Part shown: in pieces, positions 1 to 8,577 of the stretch | Layout of the letters: each line of letters begins with the position of its first letter | Position numbering within the stretch: the first letter of the stretch is position 1 | Assembly: GCF_000455605.1 (NCBI RefSeq) | Contig: NC_017025.1 | Location: forward strand, 2,728,001 to 2,792,000 | Direction of reading: 5' to 3' | Length of the DNA: 64,000 bases | Origin: Flavobacterium indicum GPTSA100-9 = DSM 17447 | GTDB lineage: Bacteria; Bacteroidota; Bacteroidia; Flavobacteriales; Flavobacteriaceae | The notes under the pieces: model-generated | Seen by the model: the letters and a program-made list of their open reading frames with translations, nothing else | What the model was told of the DNA's origin: nothing | Databases searched by the model: none | Made by a program: the position numbers and the translations under genes

Positions 1-1365
1 TAAACCGCCAAACTTTCCAATGCCGTGATCAATATGCGTAACATAATCTCCAACCGATAAAGAAGTTAATTCTTTTAGCGTTATGGTTTGTTTTTTTGAA
101 TACCCATTCTTAATTGAAAACTTATGGTATCGTTCAAAAATTTGATGGTCTGTATAACAAGCAATTTGCAATTCTTCATCAATAAATCCTTGATACAAAG
201 GAAAAACAATTGATTGGTATTTACTATTTGTATGGTTATGATTTTCTTGATCTATATCTGCAAAAATTTCTTTAAACCTACGCGCTTGATTTTCATTTGC
301 ACAAAACAAATAATTCTTAATGCCATGAAAATCATTTTCGTGTAAATTGTTCAACAACAAGTCAAATTGTTTATTGAAAGACGGTTGTGGTAAGGTATGA
401 AATTCGATGGTTTTTTCAGCTCTAAATAAAGGTTTCTTATCTAACTCAATTACTGAAAAATCTACAGCTCTTTTAAGAAAAGTTTCTTCATTAATGAATA
501 ATTCTTCAGGTTTTGCATGTTTAATTTCTGAAGATAATTTTGAAAAAGCTTCGGTTGCTTTAGCATACAATTTATTTAATTGTTGGCCAACCAATTCTGT
601 GTTTTGAAAAACCAATACCGTTTTCTCATTAATGTAATCTAGGAAATTTTCACGATTTTCTTCCAATGTTTTATTTTCAACATTGGGAATTATTGTTATT
701 TTATTGACTTTATCTTTTGACAATTGTGTTTCCACATCAAATGTTCGAATACTATCAACCTCATCACCAAAAAACTCGATTCGATACGGAATATCATTTG
801 AGAAAGAAAAGACATCTACAATTCCACCGCGAACAGAAAATTCACCGGGTTCTGCCACAAAATCAACTCTTTTAAAATTGTATTCAAACAAAGTTTCATT
901 AATAAAGTCTATAGAAATTTTATCATTTAATCCGACTTTTAATGTATTTTTTTCCAATTCTTTTCGAGTCACGACTTTCTCAAAAATGGCTTCTGCATAA
1001 GAAACTATGATGGCCGGTTTTTTTCTGGAATTGATTCTATTTAAAACTTCGGCTCTTAGCAATATATTTGCATTGTCTGTTTCTTCAATTTGATAAGGTC
1101 TTCTGTAAGAACCTGGATAAAACAACACATCTTGATCGTTTATCAATTGCTCTAAATCATTTAAATAATAGGCGGCTTCCTCTTTATCTGAAAACAACAG
1201 TAAAAAAGGGAGTTCAGATTTTTTAAAAAGTGAATATATAGAGAATGAAAGAGAAGATCCAACTAATCCGGTAACGTTAATTTTTTTTCTTGAACTTAAC
1301 AACTCAACAATTTGTGAAATTTTGGGTTGTTGTTCATATTTAGAAATAATATCGGCTGTATTCAA
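1..1365 (-). CDS. mfd: Transcription-repair coupling factor Mfd, N-terminal part (runs off the window)
   Basis: Mfd displaces RNA polymerase stalled at DNA lesions and recruits UvrA. The minus strand gives 455 uninterrupted codons that leave the window at base 1, so the C-terminal helicase domains lie outside. The visible part is the UvrB-like module: FYPGSYRRPY near residue 75 and EPGEFSVRGGIVDVF near residue 170. It is followed by the start of the RNA-polymerase-interaction domain, SVGDYVTHIDHGIGKF, near residue 440. No ATG fits the N-terminus. The only reasonable start is TTG at 1365-1363, since an in-frame stop lies just upstream. A TATTTTTG promoter box 17 bases before the TTG supports this. 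Family assignment is strong; the TTG start is an inference. Confidence 0.93.
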   Translation of the reverse strand, partial: MNTADIISKYEQQPKISQIVELLSSRKKINVTGLVGSSLSFSIYSLFKKSELPFLLLFSDKEEAAYYLNDLEQLINDQDVLFYPGSYRRPYQIEETDNANILLRAEVLNRINSRKKPAIIVSYAEAIFEKVVTRKELEKNTLKVGLNDKISIDFINETLFEYNFKRVDFVAEPGEFSVRGGIVDVFSFSNDIPYRIEFFGDEVDSIRTFDVETQLSKDKVNKITIIPNVENKTLEENRENFLDYINEKTVLVFQNTELVGQQLNKLYAKATEAFSKLSSEIKHAKPEELFINEETFLKRAVDFSVIELDKKPLFRAEKTIEFHTLPQPSFNKQFDLLLNNLHENDFHGIKNYLFCANENQARRFKEIFADIDQENHNHTNSKYQSIVFPLYQGFIDEELQIACYTDHQIFERYHKFSIKNGYSKKQTITLKELTSLSVGDYVTHIDHGIGKFGGL

Positions 1366-1382
1366 AACAATTTATTTTAGTG

Positions 1383-1390
1383 CAAAAATA
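1383..1390 (-). promoter_or_regulatory. -7 promoter box (TATTTTTG) for mfd
   Basis: On the minus strand the sequence reads TATTTTTG, matching the Bacteroidota TAnnTTTG -7 element. It ends 17 bases before the TTG start of mfd. The box overlaps the T tract of the terminator of the upstream gene, so termination and re-initiation share bases. Confidence 0.5.
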
Positions 1391-1420
1391 AAAAAACCAC
1401 TGTTTAATGCAGTGGTTTTA
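1391..1420 (-). terminator. Intrinsic terminator after the T9SS type C protein gene
   Basis: A 10-bp perfect stem (AAAACCACTG / CAGTGGTTTT) with a 7-base loop is followed on the minus strand by a run of T. It lies just after the stop codon of the gene ending at 1429 and separates it from mfd. Confidence 0.8.
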
Positions 1421-1428
1421 AGAGGATT

Positions 1429-3705
1429 TTAGTAAATATATTTTTTTGTGATTATTTGATCATTTTCTAGTTTGACTTTAACAATAATAGCTTGATTTGA
1501 AACTGAATCCAACTCGAATTTTTCCAAATTTGAATCTACCTCTTTAGCCATAATTAATCTTCCGGTTAAATCAAAAATTTGAATATTTTTTAACTTCTGT
1601 ACACTAGAATAAATTTGTAATTGAGCTAAATTTTTTGAAACAACAACCGAATTTTCATATTCAAAACTAGCTGCGCTCATTACTGGTTGCGTAAATTGGA
1701 TATGAAATCTTGAATTAAACGTTCCGATAGTAGAAGTAAAAGTATAATTTCCTGTTTTTAAATTCTGATACGTATTAGTTACATTGTCTACCAAATATAC
1801 TTCTTTATCATCAAAAAAAGTATCCGTATGGTCAATAGCGAATGTAAAATCACTTGCTATTGTAGAAGAATAACCTAACGGTATTACATCTGAAGTATTC
1901 CACGGAAACTCCAATCCATTAATAGCATAAGGATTTCCGGCAATCATAGTATAAAAATTGATGTAAGTTCCAGCGGCTCCTGGTGCATCAATCCCATTAT
2001 CAAAACCATCTGTTGCACCTTCTAAATAACCTACCGCTAATTGTTTAAATGCACCACCGGAATTGGTCATGTTCAACCACATAAAATACATTTGCGGATC
2101 AGTCATTATTTGATTTTGTCTATAGAATTGTGTATTGTTCCCAGAAACTCTCATTGCATTGGTAAATGTTACATTGGTTGTTGCGTTGGAAGAAGCAAAA
2201 AATCCTTGCCCTACAGAAACGTATGGTCCTGGAGCAGCCCCGCCTGTTGAGGCAGCTGTGCCTATAAACTTTGTTCTAACAGCATAATCATCATCTGTAA
2301 ATTGTCCTGCACCATCCATAGAAGTATTATGTGTCCAAAAATACAAAGACCCCAAAGATGAATTGTCAATTAAACTCGCTACACTAATGGCAGAAGGATA
2401 TGGATTTCCTAAAAAATTATAATTCCCTAACATGGCATCATAAGCAACAACAGGTGTTGAATAATTCCCATTATTTGGCACGCCATTGAATTGTGAATTA
2501 TAAACTTGTGGAGTGGTATTAAAATTTTCAGGTGCTCTAATCGCGTACCCTTTCGCAGGTATAAAATTTGTTAAAGGATCTTCACCTTGCCAATTATTTG
2601 CAACCGTATTAAAAGTAAAAAATTTATCAGTATCTGTTAATGGTGAAAACGACAACATTTGTTGATTTGAAACAGGAGTTGACCAATACGTGTATTCGTA
2701 CAAACGCATTGGAGCAGAATTTCTCTTGTAAATTATGTTTCCAGTGTTGATTGCTGAAGCATTAGTCTGTATTAAACTTGCAGCATTTTCAAACTGTAAA
2801 ACCGCACCTGAATCTACTGTTAAATTATTTCCAACAGTTAATGTATGTCCGGAATTTATAGTTACAACAGCGCCATTTGAAACTTGAACTGAGCATGCAG
2901 AAATAGCTGTTGTCGATGAAAAATTCCCAGTAAACAATACATTTTTATTTGCATTAGGCTCACCCTTATCCCAACTAGTTCCATTCCATGTTGTGGTCAT
3001 GGCACATTTTTGAACCTTTAAATTATTAAAGAACAAATTATTTAAATTATTGCTGTCTGCAGTATTGCCAACATATAACTTAACGCCTGAAAACTGACCT
3101 GTTCTTGAACCTGAAGAATAGCTATCTGAACCTCTTGTAATAATCACTTCGTAAACATTAACATCTATTTGATTTACTTTTAAAGTAAAAACTGAAGCTT
3201 GATTATAAGTCCAACCTAAATCCGTTGATGTTGATGTTGTATATAGCTCGTTTTGCACAATAAAATTAAAAAGTAAACCAAAATTTTGATCCATTAATTC
3301 AATTCCTTTATAACCATTTCTATAGGCTACTGCCAAATCCATTACAAAACTTTGTCCAGGTAATAAATATGCTCTTCCTCCAACAGTTGGAGAACCCGTA
3401 TTATTTAAAAATCGTTGTGCATTTGCTTGTGGATTTGCACCTACTGGGTTTCCAAACATACCAAATGCTTGGTTGGAAATATTTACATCTCCAAAACCTT
3501 GTACTGTTGAACTTCCTAAGAAATGGCCCGCAAAATTGGAAGCATCTGTATTTTGGGTCCATATATCCCAAACCGTAAATCCAGTTCCTGCATTACTCCC
3601 ATTTATCCATGTTGTATAATTAGATGCATTGTCTTCAAAAAGTGTTTGTTGCGCCTGTAACTGAAGAATAAATAATCCAATTACAAGGAGTAAAATTTTT
3701 TTCAT
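1429..3705 (-). CDS. Large secreted protein with T9SS type C sorting signal
   Basis: 758 residues. An N-terminal signal peptide (MKKILLLVIGLFILQLQAQ) sends it across the inner membrane. The last ~75 residues (IQIFDLTGRLI, then IIVKVKLENDQI and ITKKYIY) match the flavobacterial type C variant of T9SS sorting signals and lack the YPNP motif of type A. The middle is rich in Asn, Thr, Ser and Gly with repeated beta-type segments (for example SGHTLTVGNNLTVDSGAVLQFEN), suggesting a beta-helix or beta-sandwich surface protein. I do not recognise a catalytic domain. It follows a lipoprotein gene by 3 bases, so the two are probably one operon. Function: exported or surface-attached protein of unknown role. 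Confidence 0.8.
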   Translation of the reverse strand: MKKILLLVIGLFILQLQAQQTLFEDNASNYTTWINGSNAGTGFTVWDIWTQNTDASNFAGHFLGSSTVQGFGDVNISNQAFGMFGNPVGANPQANAQRFLNNTGSPTVGGRAYLLPGQSFVMDLAVAYRNGYKGIELMDQNFGLLFNFIVQNELYTTSTSTDLGWTYNQASVFTLKVNQIDVNVYEVIITRGSDSYSSGSRTGQFSGVKLYVGNTADSNNLNNLFFNNLKVQKCAMTTTWNGTSWDKGEPNANKNVLFTGNFSSTTAISACSVQVSNGAVVTINSGHTLTVGNNLTVDSGAVLQFENAASLIQTNASAINTGNIIYKRNSAPMRLYEYTYWSTPVSNQQMLSFSPLTDTDKFFTFNTVANNWQGEDPLTNFIPAKGYAIRAPENFNTTPQVYNSQFNGVPNNGNYSTPVVAYDAMLGNYNFLGNPYPSAISVASLIDNSSLGSLYFWTHNTSMDGAGQFTDDDYAVRTKFIGTAASTGGAAPGPYVSVGQGFFASSNATTNVTFTNAMRVSGNNTQFYRQNQIMTDPQMYFMWLNMTNSGGAFKQLAVGYLEGATDGFDNGIDAPGAAGTYINFYTMIAGNPYAINGLEFPWNTSDVIPLGYSSTIASDFTFAIDHTDTFFDDKEVYLVDNVTNTYQNLKTGNYTFTSTIGTFNSRFHIQFTQPVMSAASFEYENSVVVSKNLAQLQIYSSVQKLKNIQIFDLTGRLIMAKEVDSNLEKFELDSVSNQAIIVKVKLENDQIITKKYIY

Positions 3706-3708
3706 CTC

Positions 3709-4329
3709 TTATTTTTTATCTTTTTCTTGTACTTCTATTTTTTCTAATTCGTCAAAATCCATGGTTTTTGCATTTCTAGTGGTGTCTAACGCACTAATCA
3801 TCTCTTTTTCGCCCACTTCAAATGGAATTCTGTTTTTAATTACAATTTCATTACATTGATTATAAAATGCAATTAACTCTTTGTTAATTTCTCTAATCAA
3901 AGGCTCAACTTTATCTTGCGGAACAATATCTAAAGAAAAATAAGTATCTAATGCTTGTATTTTAGTTTGCATTGCAATAATTCTACTTCTTACTTGAGGC
4001 TTATTGAATTGATAAGGAACAGACAGATGTAGGCTATCTGATTTCTTGGCCAAACTTTCCACTTTCAATTTAAATGCACTAATTGAAGCTTTTGGCTTTT
4101 GTTTCAAATCTTGTTCAAAAGATTGCCATTCTTTCCATTTTGAAATTTCTGATTGAACTTCAGGAGATTGTGCTGGTATAATAATATTCCACGACTTATT
4201 TATTTTTTCAAAAGCCAGTGCATTTTTCTTTTCCATTTCTACCATTAATTTATCATTATCTTCTTCTTTACAAGATAATAAAGTGAAAAACAGAGCAAAT
4301 GACAAACCTAAAATTTTTAACAATCTCAT
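3709..4329 (-). CDS. Hypothetical lipoprotein
   Basis: 206 residues with a lipoprotein signal peptide ending in LFFTLLSC, so Cys20 is the probable lipidated residue. The rest is charged and mostly helical (many Lys, Glu and Gln), with no membrane segment and no recognised domain. It is the first gene of a two-gene operon with the T9SS type C protein, 3 bases away. A role linked to that exported partner is possible but only inferred from position. Confidence 0.7.
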   Translation of the reverse strand: MRLLKILGLSFALFFTLLSCKEEDNDKLMVEMEKKNALAFEKINKSWNIIIPAQSPEVQSEISKWKEWQSFEQDLKQKPKASISAFKLKVESLAKKSDSLHLSVPYQFNKPQVRSRIIAMQTKIQALDTYFSLDIVPQDKVEPLIREINKELIAFYNQCNEIVIKNRIPFEVGEKEMISALDTTRNAKTMDFDELEKIEVQEKDKK

Positions 4330-4504
4330 TTTATAAATATAATAGAATACAAATTTACAAATGTTTACCTATTAATCATTAAATTGTAATTAAATAAATA
4401 TTTGTTAAAAAATAGGCATTAAAAATGACAATTCTAATTTTTAATCTAAAAAACGCCCTACTTTATTAGCAATATTTTATATTTGTAATTGAAAAACACA
4501 AACT

Positions 4505-5458
4505 ATGCAAACCAAAATATTAATCATTGGTGCCTGTGGTCAAATTGGCACTGAATTAACTGCTAAACTAAGAAGCACTTATGGTGTTGAAAACGTTATT
4601 GCCTCAGATATTAGAAAATTAGAAAATGACGTAGTAAATAATGGAATATTTGAAGTTATAAATGCTTTAGATTACAATCAAATTGAACACCTTATTGAAA
4701 AATATCAAATTACCGACGTTTATTTAATGGCTGCATTGCTATCTGCTACTGCAGAAAAAAACCCAGCATTTGCTTGGGATTTAAATATGAATTCTTTGTT
4801 CCATATTTTAAATTTAGCTAAAGCTGGAAAAATTAAAAAAATATTTTGGCCGTCAAGCATCGCAGTGTTTGGACCAACAACCCCAAGAAACAATACTCCA
4901 CAATATACCATAATGGAGCCAACAACAGTTTATGGAATTTCTAAACAAACAGGTGAAAGATGGTGTGAATATTACCACAACCAATATGGAGTAGATGTGA
5001 GAAGTATACGCTATCCAGGATTAATCAGTTGGAGTACAGAAGCTGGTGGTGGAACTACAGATTATGCGGTTGATATTTACCACAAAGCAATTACTGATGG
5101 ATCATTTGAATGTTTTTTAGATGAAAATTCTGCACTACCAATGATGTATATGGATGACGCAATTAAAGCAACCATACAAATTATGCAAGCTCCAGCAGAA
5201 CAAATTAAAATTAGATCTTCCTATAATTTAGCTGCTATGAGTTTTACGCCAAAAGAATTAGCTGAAGAAATTACTAAACATTATCCTGATTTTAAAATTA
5301 CTTATAATCCTGATTTCAGACAAAAAATAGCGGATAGTTGGCCAGCTAGTATTGACGATTCTTCTGCTAGACAAGATTGGAATTGGAAGAATGATTTTGA
5401 CATTGCAACAATGACAGAAGAAATGTTTAAAAATTTAAAAGAAAACAAATACAATTAA
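4505..5458 (+). CDS. tdh: L-threonine 3-dehydrogenase, short-chain (extended SDR) type
   Basis: Oxidises L-threonine to 2-amino-3-ketobutyrate with NAD+, the first step of threonine breakdown to glycine. 317 residues. The N-terminal Rossmann motif ILIIGACGQIGTEL binds NAD. The SDR catalytic residues are visible as SSIAVFGP and the YGISK motif (Tyr and Lys), and DVRSIRYPGLISW is typical of the epimerase-like threonine dehydrogenases known from Flavobacterium and Cytophaga. This family is unrelated to the zinc-dependent E. coli Tdh. A TATATTTG box at 4478-4485 is a likely -7 element. A generic NAD-dependent epimerase is the alternative reading, but the GGGTTDYAVDIYHKA stretch favours threonine dehydrogenase. 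Confidence 0.85.
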   Translation: MQTKILIIGACGQIGTELTAKLRSTYGVENVIASDIRKLENDVVNNGIFEVINALDYNQIEHLIEKYQITDVYLMAALLSATAEKNPAFAWDLNMNSLFHILNLAKAGKIKKIFWPSSIAVFGPTTPRNNTPQYTIMEPTTVYGISKQTGERWCEYYHNQYGVDVRSIRYPGLISWSTEAGGGTTDYAVDIYHKAITDGSFECFLDENSALPMMYMDDAIKATIQIMQAPAEQIKIRSSYNLAAMSFTPKELAEEITKHYPDFKITYNPDFRQKIADSWPASIDDSSARQDWNWKNDFDIATMTEEMFKNLKENKYN

Positions 5459-5460
5459 AC

Positions 5461-5489
5461 AAAAATGGTAGCCAAAAGCTACCATTTTT
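5461..5489. terminator. Bidirectional terminator between convergent genes
   Basis: A 12-bp inverted repeat (AAAAATGGTAGC / GCTACCATTTTT) with a 5-base loop, flanked by A on one side and T on the other, sits between tdh and the minus-strand lipoprotein gene. It can terminate both. Confidence 0.8.
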
Positions 5490-5998
5490 TATTGTTTCAC
5501 TAACTTCTCAATCAATAAGTCTTCTAATTTTGATTTAATTTTAACTATTTCATCCACATTTTCATTTGGAACGGTCATTGATAAAACATAGTGTTTAATT
5601 TTCCAGCCTTTTTTTGTTTTAATCATAACACCACTTCCTCTACAAATTTTCATTTGTGTTTTTAACAATTCGTCAAACCAAATTATATTTGAATCTTCAG
5701 AAAAATAAATATTTCGTTCTAAAGCTTTAAAATTCCATGCTCTTCCTTTATCGAAATAAGGTTTTGAGAAAGCAATAAATTGTGTTTTATTCCAATTTTC
5801 AGTTGCATCTGTACCGATAAAAATTCCATCTTCAGCAATAACATCAAAATAGTTATTAAAATTTGCCTCTGCAGCTGCTTTATGCCAATCATCTAAAACA
5901 GCGTTAATTTCTTTTTTAGCAATTGATTTATCAACTATTTTAGCGGATGAACAACCCATTAAAATAACACTTGTAACTAAAATAATTATTTTTTTCAT
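5489..5998 (-). CDS. SnoaL/NTF2-like lipoprotein
   Basis: 169 residues with a lipoprotein signal peptide (ILMGCSS; Cys16 predicted lipidated). The mature part looks like an NTF2-fold SnoaL-like domain: a helix with LDDWHKAAAEANFNNYF, a short strand with EDGIFIGTDATENW, and a final sheet with GVMIKTKKGWKIKHYVLS. Such domains are found in isomerases and in many binding proteins, so no reaction can be assigned. The start overlaps the stop of the FtsX-like gene by 4 bases, so it is translated as the last gene of the rbfA-ftsX operon. Confidence 0.75.
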   Translation of the reverse strand: MKKIIILVTSVILMGCSSAKIVDKSIAKKEINAVLDDWHKAAAEANFNNYFDVIAEDGIFIGTDATENWNKTQFIAFSKPYFDKGRAWNFKALERNIYFSEDSNIIWFDELLKTQMKICRGSGVMIKTKKGWKIKHYVLSMTVPNENVDEIVKIKSKLEDLLIEKLVKQ

Positions 5999-7194
5999 TC
6001 TAATAATTTTTTTGAAACGGATGAACTAGCAATTTTAGCGGCTAAAAAACCCAACAAAATAATAGTCGCCAATACAATTCCTATATTCTCAACCTTGAAT
6101 TGAACCGGATAAGCCAAAGACGGAGTTATCATAATTAATTCATATTGTTGTTGAATATAAACAACCAAAACTCCTAAAACAAGACCTATAATACCTCCAA
6201 CTATTGAAATAATATTACCTTGAAAAAGAAATATTTTTTTCAAACTTTTCAATTCCGCACCTAAATAGTATAATGTTTTTAAATTTGATTTTTTTTCAAT
6301 TATCATCATAATTAAAGCACCTACTAAATTGAATAATGCAATTATGATTACTAGTGTAAAAATTAAATAAACAGCAATGTTTTCAGTATTTAACATTTTA
6401 TATAATGCATCGTTTAATTGGGCTCTATTTTTTATTACAACTCTATTTTTAAATAACATTTTTAAATCTGCTATTACTTCTTCTTCAGAATAATTAGGTG
6501 TAATTTTCAGTTCTAAATATGAAACTTGATTCGTTTTATAATTTAACAATTCCTTTGCTAATAGAAAATCGCAAAAAACATATTTATCATCAACATCTTC
6601 ACTAACTTGAAAAATACCTGAAGTAGACAATTTAGCAGCGTTAAAAGCGTCGTCTGGATTTTCGATCAATCCTTTTCCTGGTTTAGGAACATATACTTCT
6701 AACACATTATTATAATCGAACAATCCTAAAGCCAACCTTCTACTAATACCTGACCCTACAACAACTTGATTAGATTCAGGTTCTAACCATGTTCCGGAGT
6801 ATAAAAATTTATTTAATTTATTACTTCTGCTATAATTAGGATCTACTCCTTTCAACTGAGCAACTTGTTCTTTTCCATCATAAAAAAACAAGGCACGTTC
6901 CTCAATAACTCCACTAAAAACTTGAATTCCTTTGTAATTTTTAAGCGCTTGAAGCTCATTTGGACTCAGCACAATACTTTTCCCGGCTGCAGGCTGAATT
7001 TTTAAATCAGGATCCGTTGCATTGGAGAAACTTAAACTAAATTCCCTGAGTCCACTAAAAACAGACAATACAACAAACAAAGCCATAGCTCCCACTATAA
7101 TCCCTAGAGAAGCAATCATAGTAATTACATTAATAGCAGTACTTTTACTAAAACTAACTGCATAGCGCCTCGCGATGTAAAAAGGAAAATTCAA
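5995..7194 (-). CDS. FtsX-like ABC transporter permease (LolC/LolE-like)
   Basis: 399 residues, about the length of LolC/LolE permeases, which extract lipoproteins from the inner membrane with the ATPase LolD. The layout is one N-terminal membrane segment (residues ~15-45: INVITMIASLGIIVGAMALFV), a ~200-residue periplasmic domain, then three C-terminal membrane segments, as in the MacB/FtsX superfamily. FYIARRY near the N-terminus is typical of this family in flavobacteria. No ATPase gene is adjacent. It lies one base after rbfA and overlaps the SnoaL-like gene. Confidence 0.85.
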   Translation of the reverse strand: MNFPFYIARRYAVSFSKSTAINVITMIASLGIIVGAMALFVVLSVFSGLREFSLSFSNATDPDLKIQPAAGKSIVLSPNELQALKNYKGIQVFSGVIEERALFFYDGKEQVAQLKGVDPNYSRSNKLNKFLYSGTWLEPESNQVVVGSGISRRLALGLFDYNNVLEVYVPKPGKGLIENPDDAFNAAKLSTSGIFQVSEDVDDKYVFCDFLLAKELLNYKTNQVSYLELKITPNYSEEEVIADLKMLFKNRVVIKNRAQLNDALYKMLNTENIAVYLIFTLVIIIALFNLVGALIMMIIEKKSNLKTLYYLGAELKSLKKIFLFQGNIISIVGGIIGLVLGVLVVYIQQQYELIMITPSLAYPVQFKVENIGIVLATIILLGFLAAKIASSSVSKKLLE

Positions 7195-7195
7195 C

Positions 7196-7588
7196 TTAAG
7201 ATTTTTTTCTTTTGTCTAATAAATTTGGATTTTCTATTGGATTTTCTTTTCCTGCTAAAGCGTTATCAATTTTCTCAATATAATCTAAACTATCATCTAA
7301 GTAAAAAATCAATTCAGGAACACGTCGTAATTGTTGACGTACACGTTGAGCTAATTCATGTTTAATTAAAGGAGAATTAGTTTTAATTGCCGCTAATAAT
7401 TCAGGTCCTTTATCTGAAGGAAAGATACTTAAATATACTTTAGCAATAGATAAATCTGAAGTTACATTAACTTTTGAGACAGAAATAACTAAATTCGTAA
7501 TTGAATTTTTTCTTACTTCTCCTTGTAAAATATCTACTATATCCTTTTGAATTAAGGTCCCTATTTTTTTTTGTCTATTTGTTTCCAT
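7196..7588 (-). CDS. rbfA: 30S ribosome-binding factor RbfA
   Basis: RbfA binds pre-30S subunits and aids 16S rRNA 5'-end maturation, notably in the cold. 130 residues from METNRQKK. The family is visible as RQKKIGTLIQKDIVDIL, DLSIAKVYLSIF, and RRVPELIFYLDDSLDYIEKIDNAL, the KH-like core. A longer reading with five more codons (MYFCN) is possible, but a TATTTTTG promoter box lies inside that extension at 7593-7600, so the internal ATG is the better start. The gene heads an operon with the FtsX-like permease. Confidence 0.92.
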   Translation of the reverse strand: METNRQKKIGTLIQKDIVDILQGEVRKNSITNLVISVSKVNVTSDLSIAKVYLSIFPSDKGPELLAAIKTNSPLIKHELAQRVRQQLRRVPELIFYLDDSLDYIEKIDNALAGKENPIENPNLLDKRKKS

Positions 7589-7592
7589 GTTG

Positions 7593-7600
7593 CAAAAATA
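7593..7600 (-). promoter_or_regulatory. -7 promoter box for rbfA, only four bases before the ATG
   Basis: TATTTTTG on the minus strand matches TAnnTTTG. Transcription from it would start at or next to the ATG at 7588, giving a leaderless or nearly leaderless mRNA. It faces the divergent TATTTTTG box of the epimerase gene at 7643-7650. Confidence 0.45.
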
Positions 7601-7669
7601 CAATTTTTAAAAAGAAGATGGAAAAGTTTCATAAATCAATGCTATTTTTGCTCCATAAAATGATACATT

Positions 7670-8074
7670 ATGAAAAAAATTGAACATATTGGAATTGCAG
7701 TTAAAAATTTAGAAACTTCAAACGAAATTTTTGAAAAACTTTTTGGCTCGCCATCTTATAAAACAGAAGAAGTAGAAAGTGAAGGTGTTAAAACTTCATT
7801 TTTTATGTGTGGGCCAAATAAAATTGAGCTTTTAGAAGCCACAAAAGAAGATAGTCCAATCGCAAAGTTCATTGAAAAAAAAGGTGAAGGAATCCATCAC
7901 ATCGCTTTTGACGTAGATGATATAGTTAAAGAAATTGAAAGATTAAAAAATGAAGGGTTTATTGTTCTTAACGAAACACCCAAAAAAGGAGCTGATAATA
8001 AGTTAGTTGCCTTTTTACACCCCAAAAGCACTAATGGTGTGCTCATAGAATTGTGTCAAGAAATCGCTAATTAA
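7670..8074 (+). CDS. mce: Methylmalonyl-CoA epimerase
   Basis: Interconverts (R)- and (S)-methylmalonyl-CoA in propionate/succinate metabolism. 134 residues, the normal length of this vicinal-oxygen-chelate family enzyme. The metal-ligand pattern is visible: His in IEHIGIAVKN near the N-terminus, His in GIHHIAFDVDD in the middle, and Glu in GVLIELCQ at the end. A TATTTTTG -7 box at 7643-7650 lies 20 bases upstream. The mutase partner genes are not in this window. Confidence 0.9.
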   Translation: MKKIEHIGIAVKNLETSNEIFEKLFGSPSYKTEEVESEGVKTSFFMCGPNKIELLEATKEDSPIAKFIEKKGEGIHHIAFDVDDIVKEIERLKNEGFIVLNETPKKGADNKLVAFLHPKSTNGVLIELCQEIAN

Positions 8075-8162
8075 CAGTGAGTTAACATAAATATTTCAAT
8101 TACTTTAAAAAAAAATTTGCAGTAAATAGAAATAAGCAGTAATATTGCACCGAAATCAAACT

Positions 8163-8236
8163 GGTCCTATAGCTCAGTTGGTTAGAGCACCTGACTCATA
8201 ATCAGGTGGTCCCTGGTTCGAGCCCAGGTGGGACCA
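8163..8236 (+). tRNA. tRNA with CAU anticodon (probably tRNA-Ile2, alternatively elongator tRNA-Met)
   Basis: A complete cloverleaf: acceptor GGTCCTA / TGGGACC, D arm GCTC...GAGC, anticodon stem CCTGA / TCAGG around the loop CTCATAA (anticodon CAT), and T arm CCTGG / CCAGG with loop TTCGAGC. CCA is not encoded; discriminator A73 is at 8236. The CAU anticodon belongs either to methionine or to the lysidine-modified AUA-reading isoleucine tRNA. C4-G69 and C5-G68 pairs in the acceptor stem are the features TilS prefers in E. coli tRNA-Ile2, so isoleucine is slightly favoured. Confidence 0.93.
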
Positions 8237-8324
8237 CAAATTTTAAAAAAAATTTGTTTTATTAAGAATTATTTATATTTTCGTATTTCTTAATTTTAAC
8301 AAAATTTAACAAAAAACAATAAAA

Positions 8325-8540
8325 ATGAGAAAATTTTTACTCCAAATCACATTGATAGTTGCGCTAGTTACTAGTAGCTTCGGTTTTTCTCAGTCAGTAG
8401 CCGCAACGCCGCCGCCGCCAACGCCGCCGCCGCCGCCAGGATTACCAATTGACACTGGAGTAATTTTATTATTCTTTGCTGCATTAATTACAGGGTATTT
8501 TATTACTCAAAAAATATATAAAAATAAAAACTCCTATTAA
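8325..8540 (+). CDS. Small PID-CTERM-like sorted membrane peptide
   Basis: 71 residues: a signal peptide (MRKFLLQITLIVALVTSSFGFSQ), a proline block (TPPPPTPPPPPGLPID), one membrane segment (TGVILLFFAALITGYFI), and a basic tail KIYKNKNSY. The order proline stretch, GLPID, hydrophobic segment, basic end resembles the PID-CTERM sorting tail found on small proteins in Flavobacterium, presumably handled by an exosortase-like enzyme. Almost nothing but sorting signals is present. Function unknown. No exosortase gene is in the window. Confidence 0.7.
   Translation: MRKFLLQITLIVALVTSSFGFSQSVAATPPPPTPPPPPGLPIDTGVILLFFAALITGYFITQKIYKNKNSY
8407..8438 (+). repeat. CCG/GCC trinucleotide microsatellite in the proline codons
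   Basis: Within an AT-rich gene the proline block is written with CCG repeats in two tracts (Thr-Pro4 and Thr-Pro5), each closed by CCA. Other genes here mostly use CCA or CCT. The repeat is in frame, so slippage would change proline number without breaking the protein. Confidence 0.75.
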
Positions 8541-8554
8541 TTAGGAGTTTTTTT
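8527..8554 (+). terminator. Intrinsic terminator after the small PID-CTERM-like gene
   Basis: Stem AAAACTCCTA / TAGGAGTTTT with a 5-base loop followed by T residues, overlapping the stop codon region. Confidence 0.8.
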
Positions 8555-8577
8555 ATGTCAATTATTATTTACTAATT

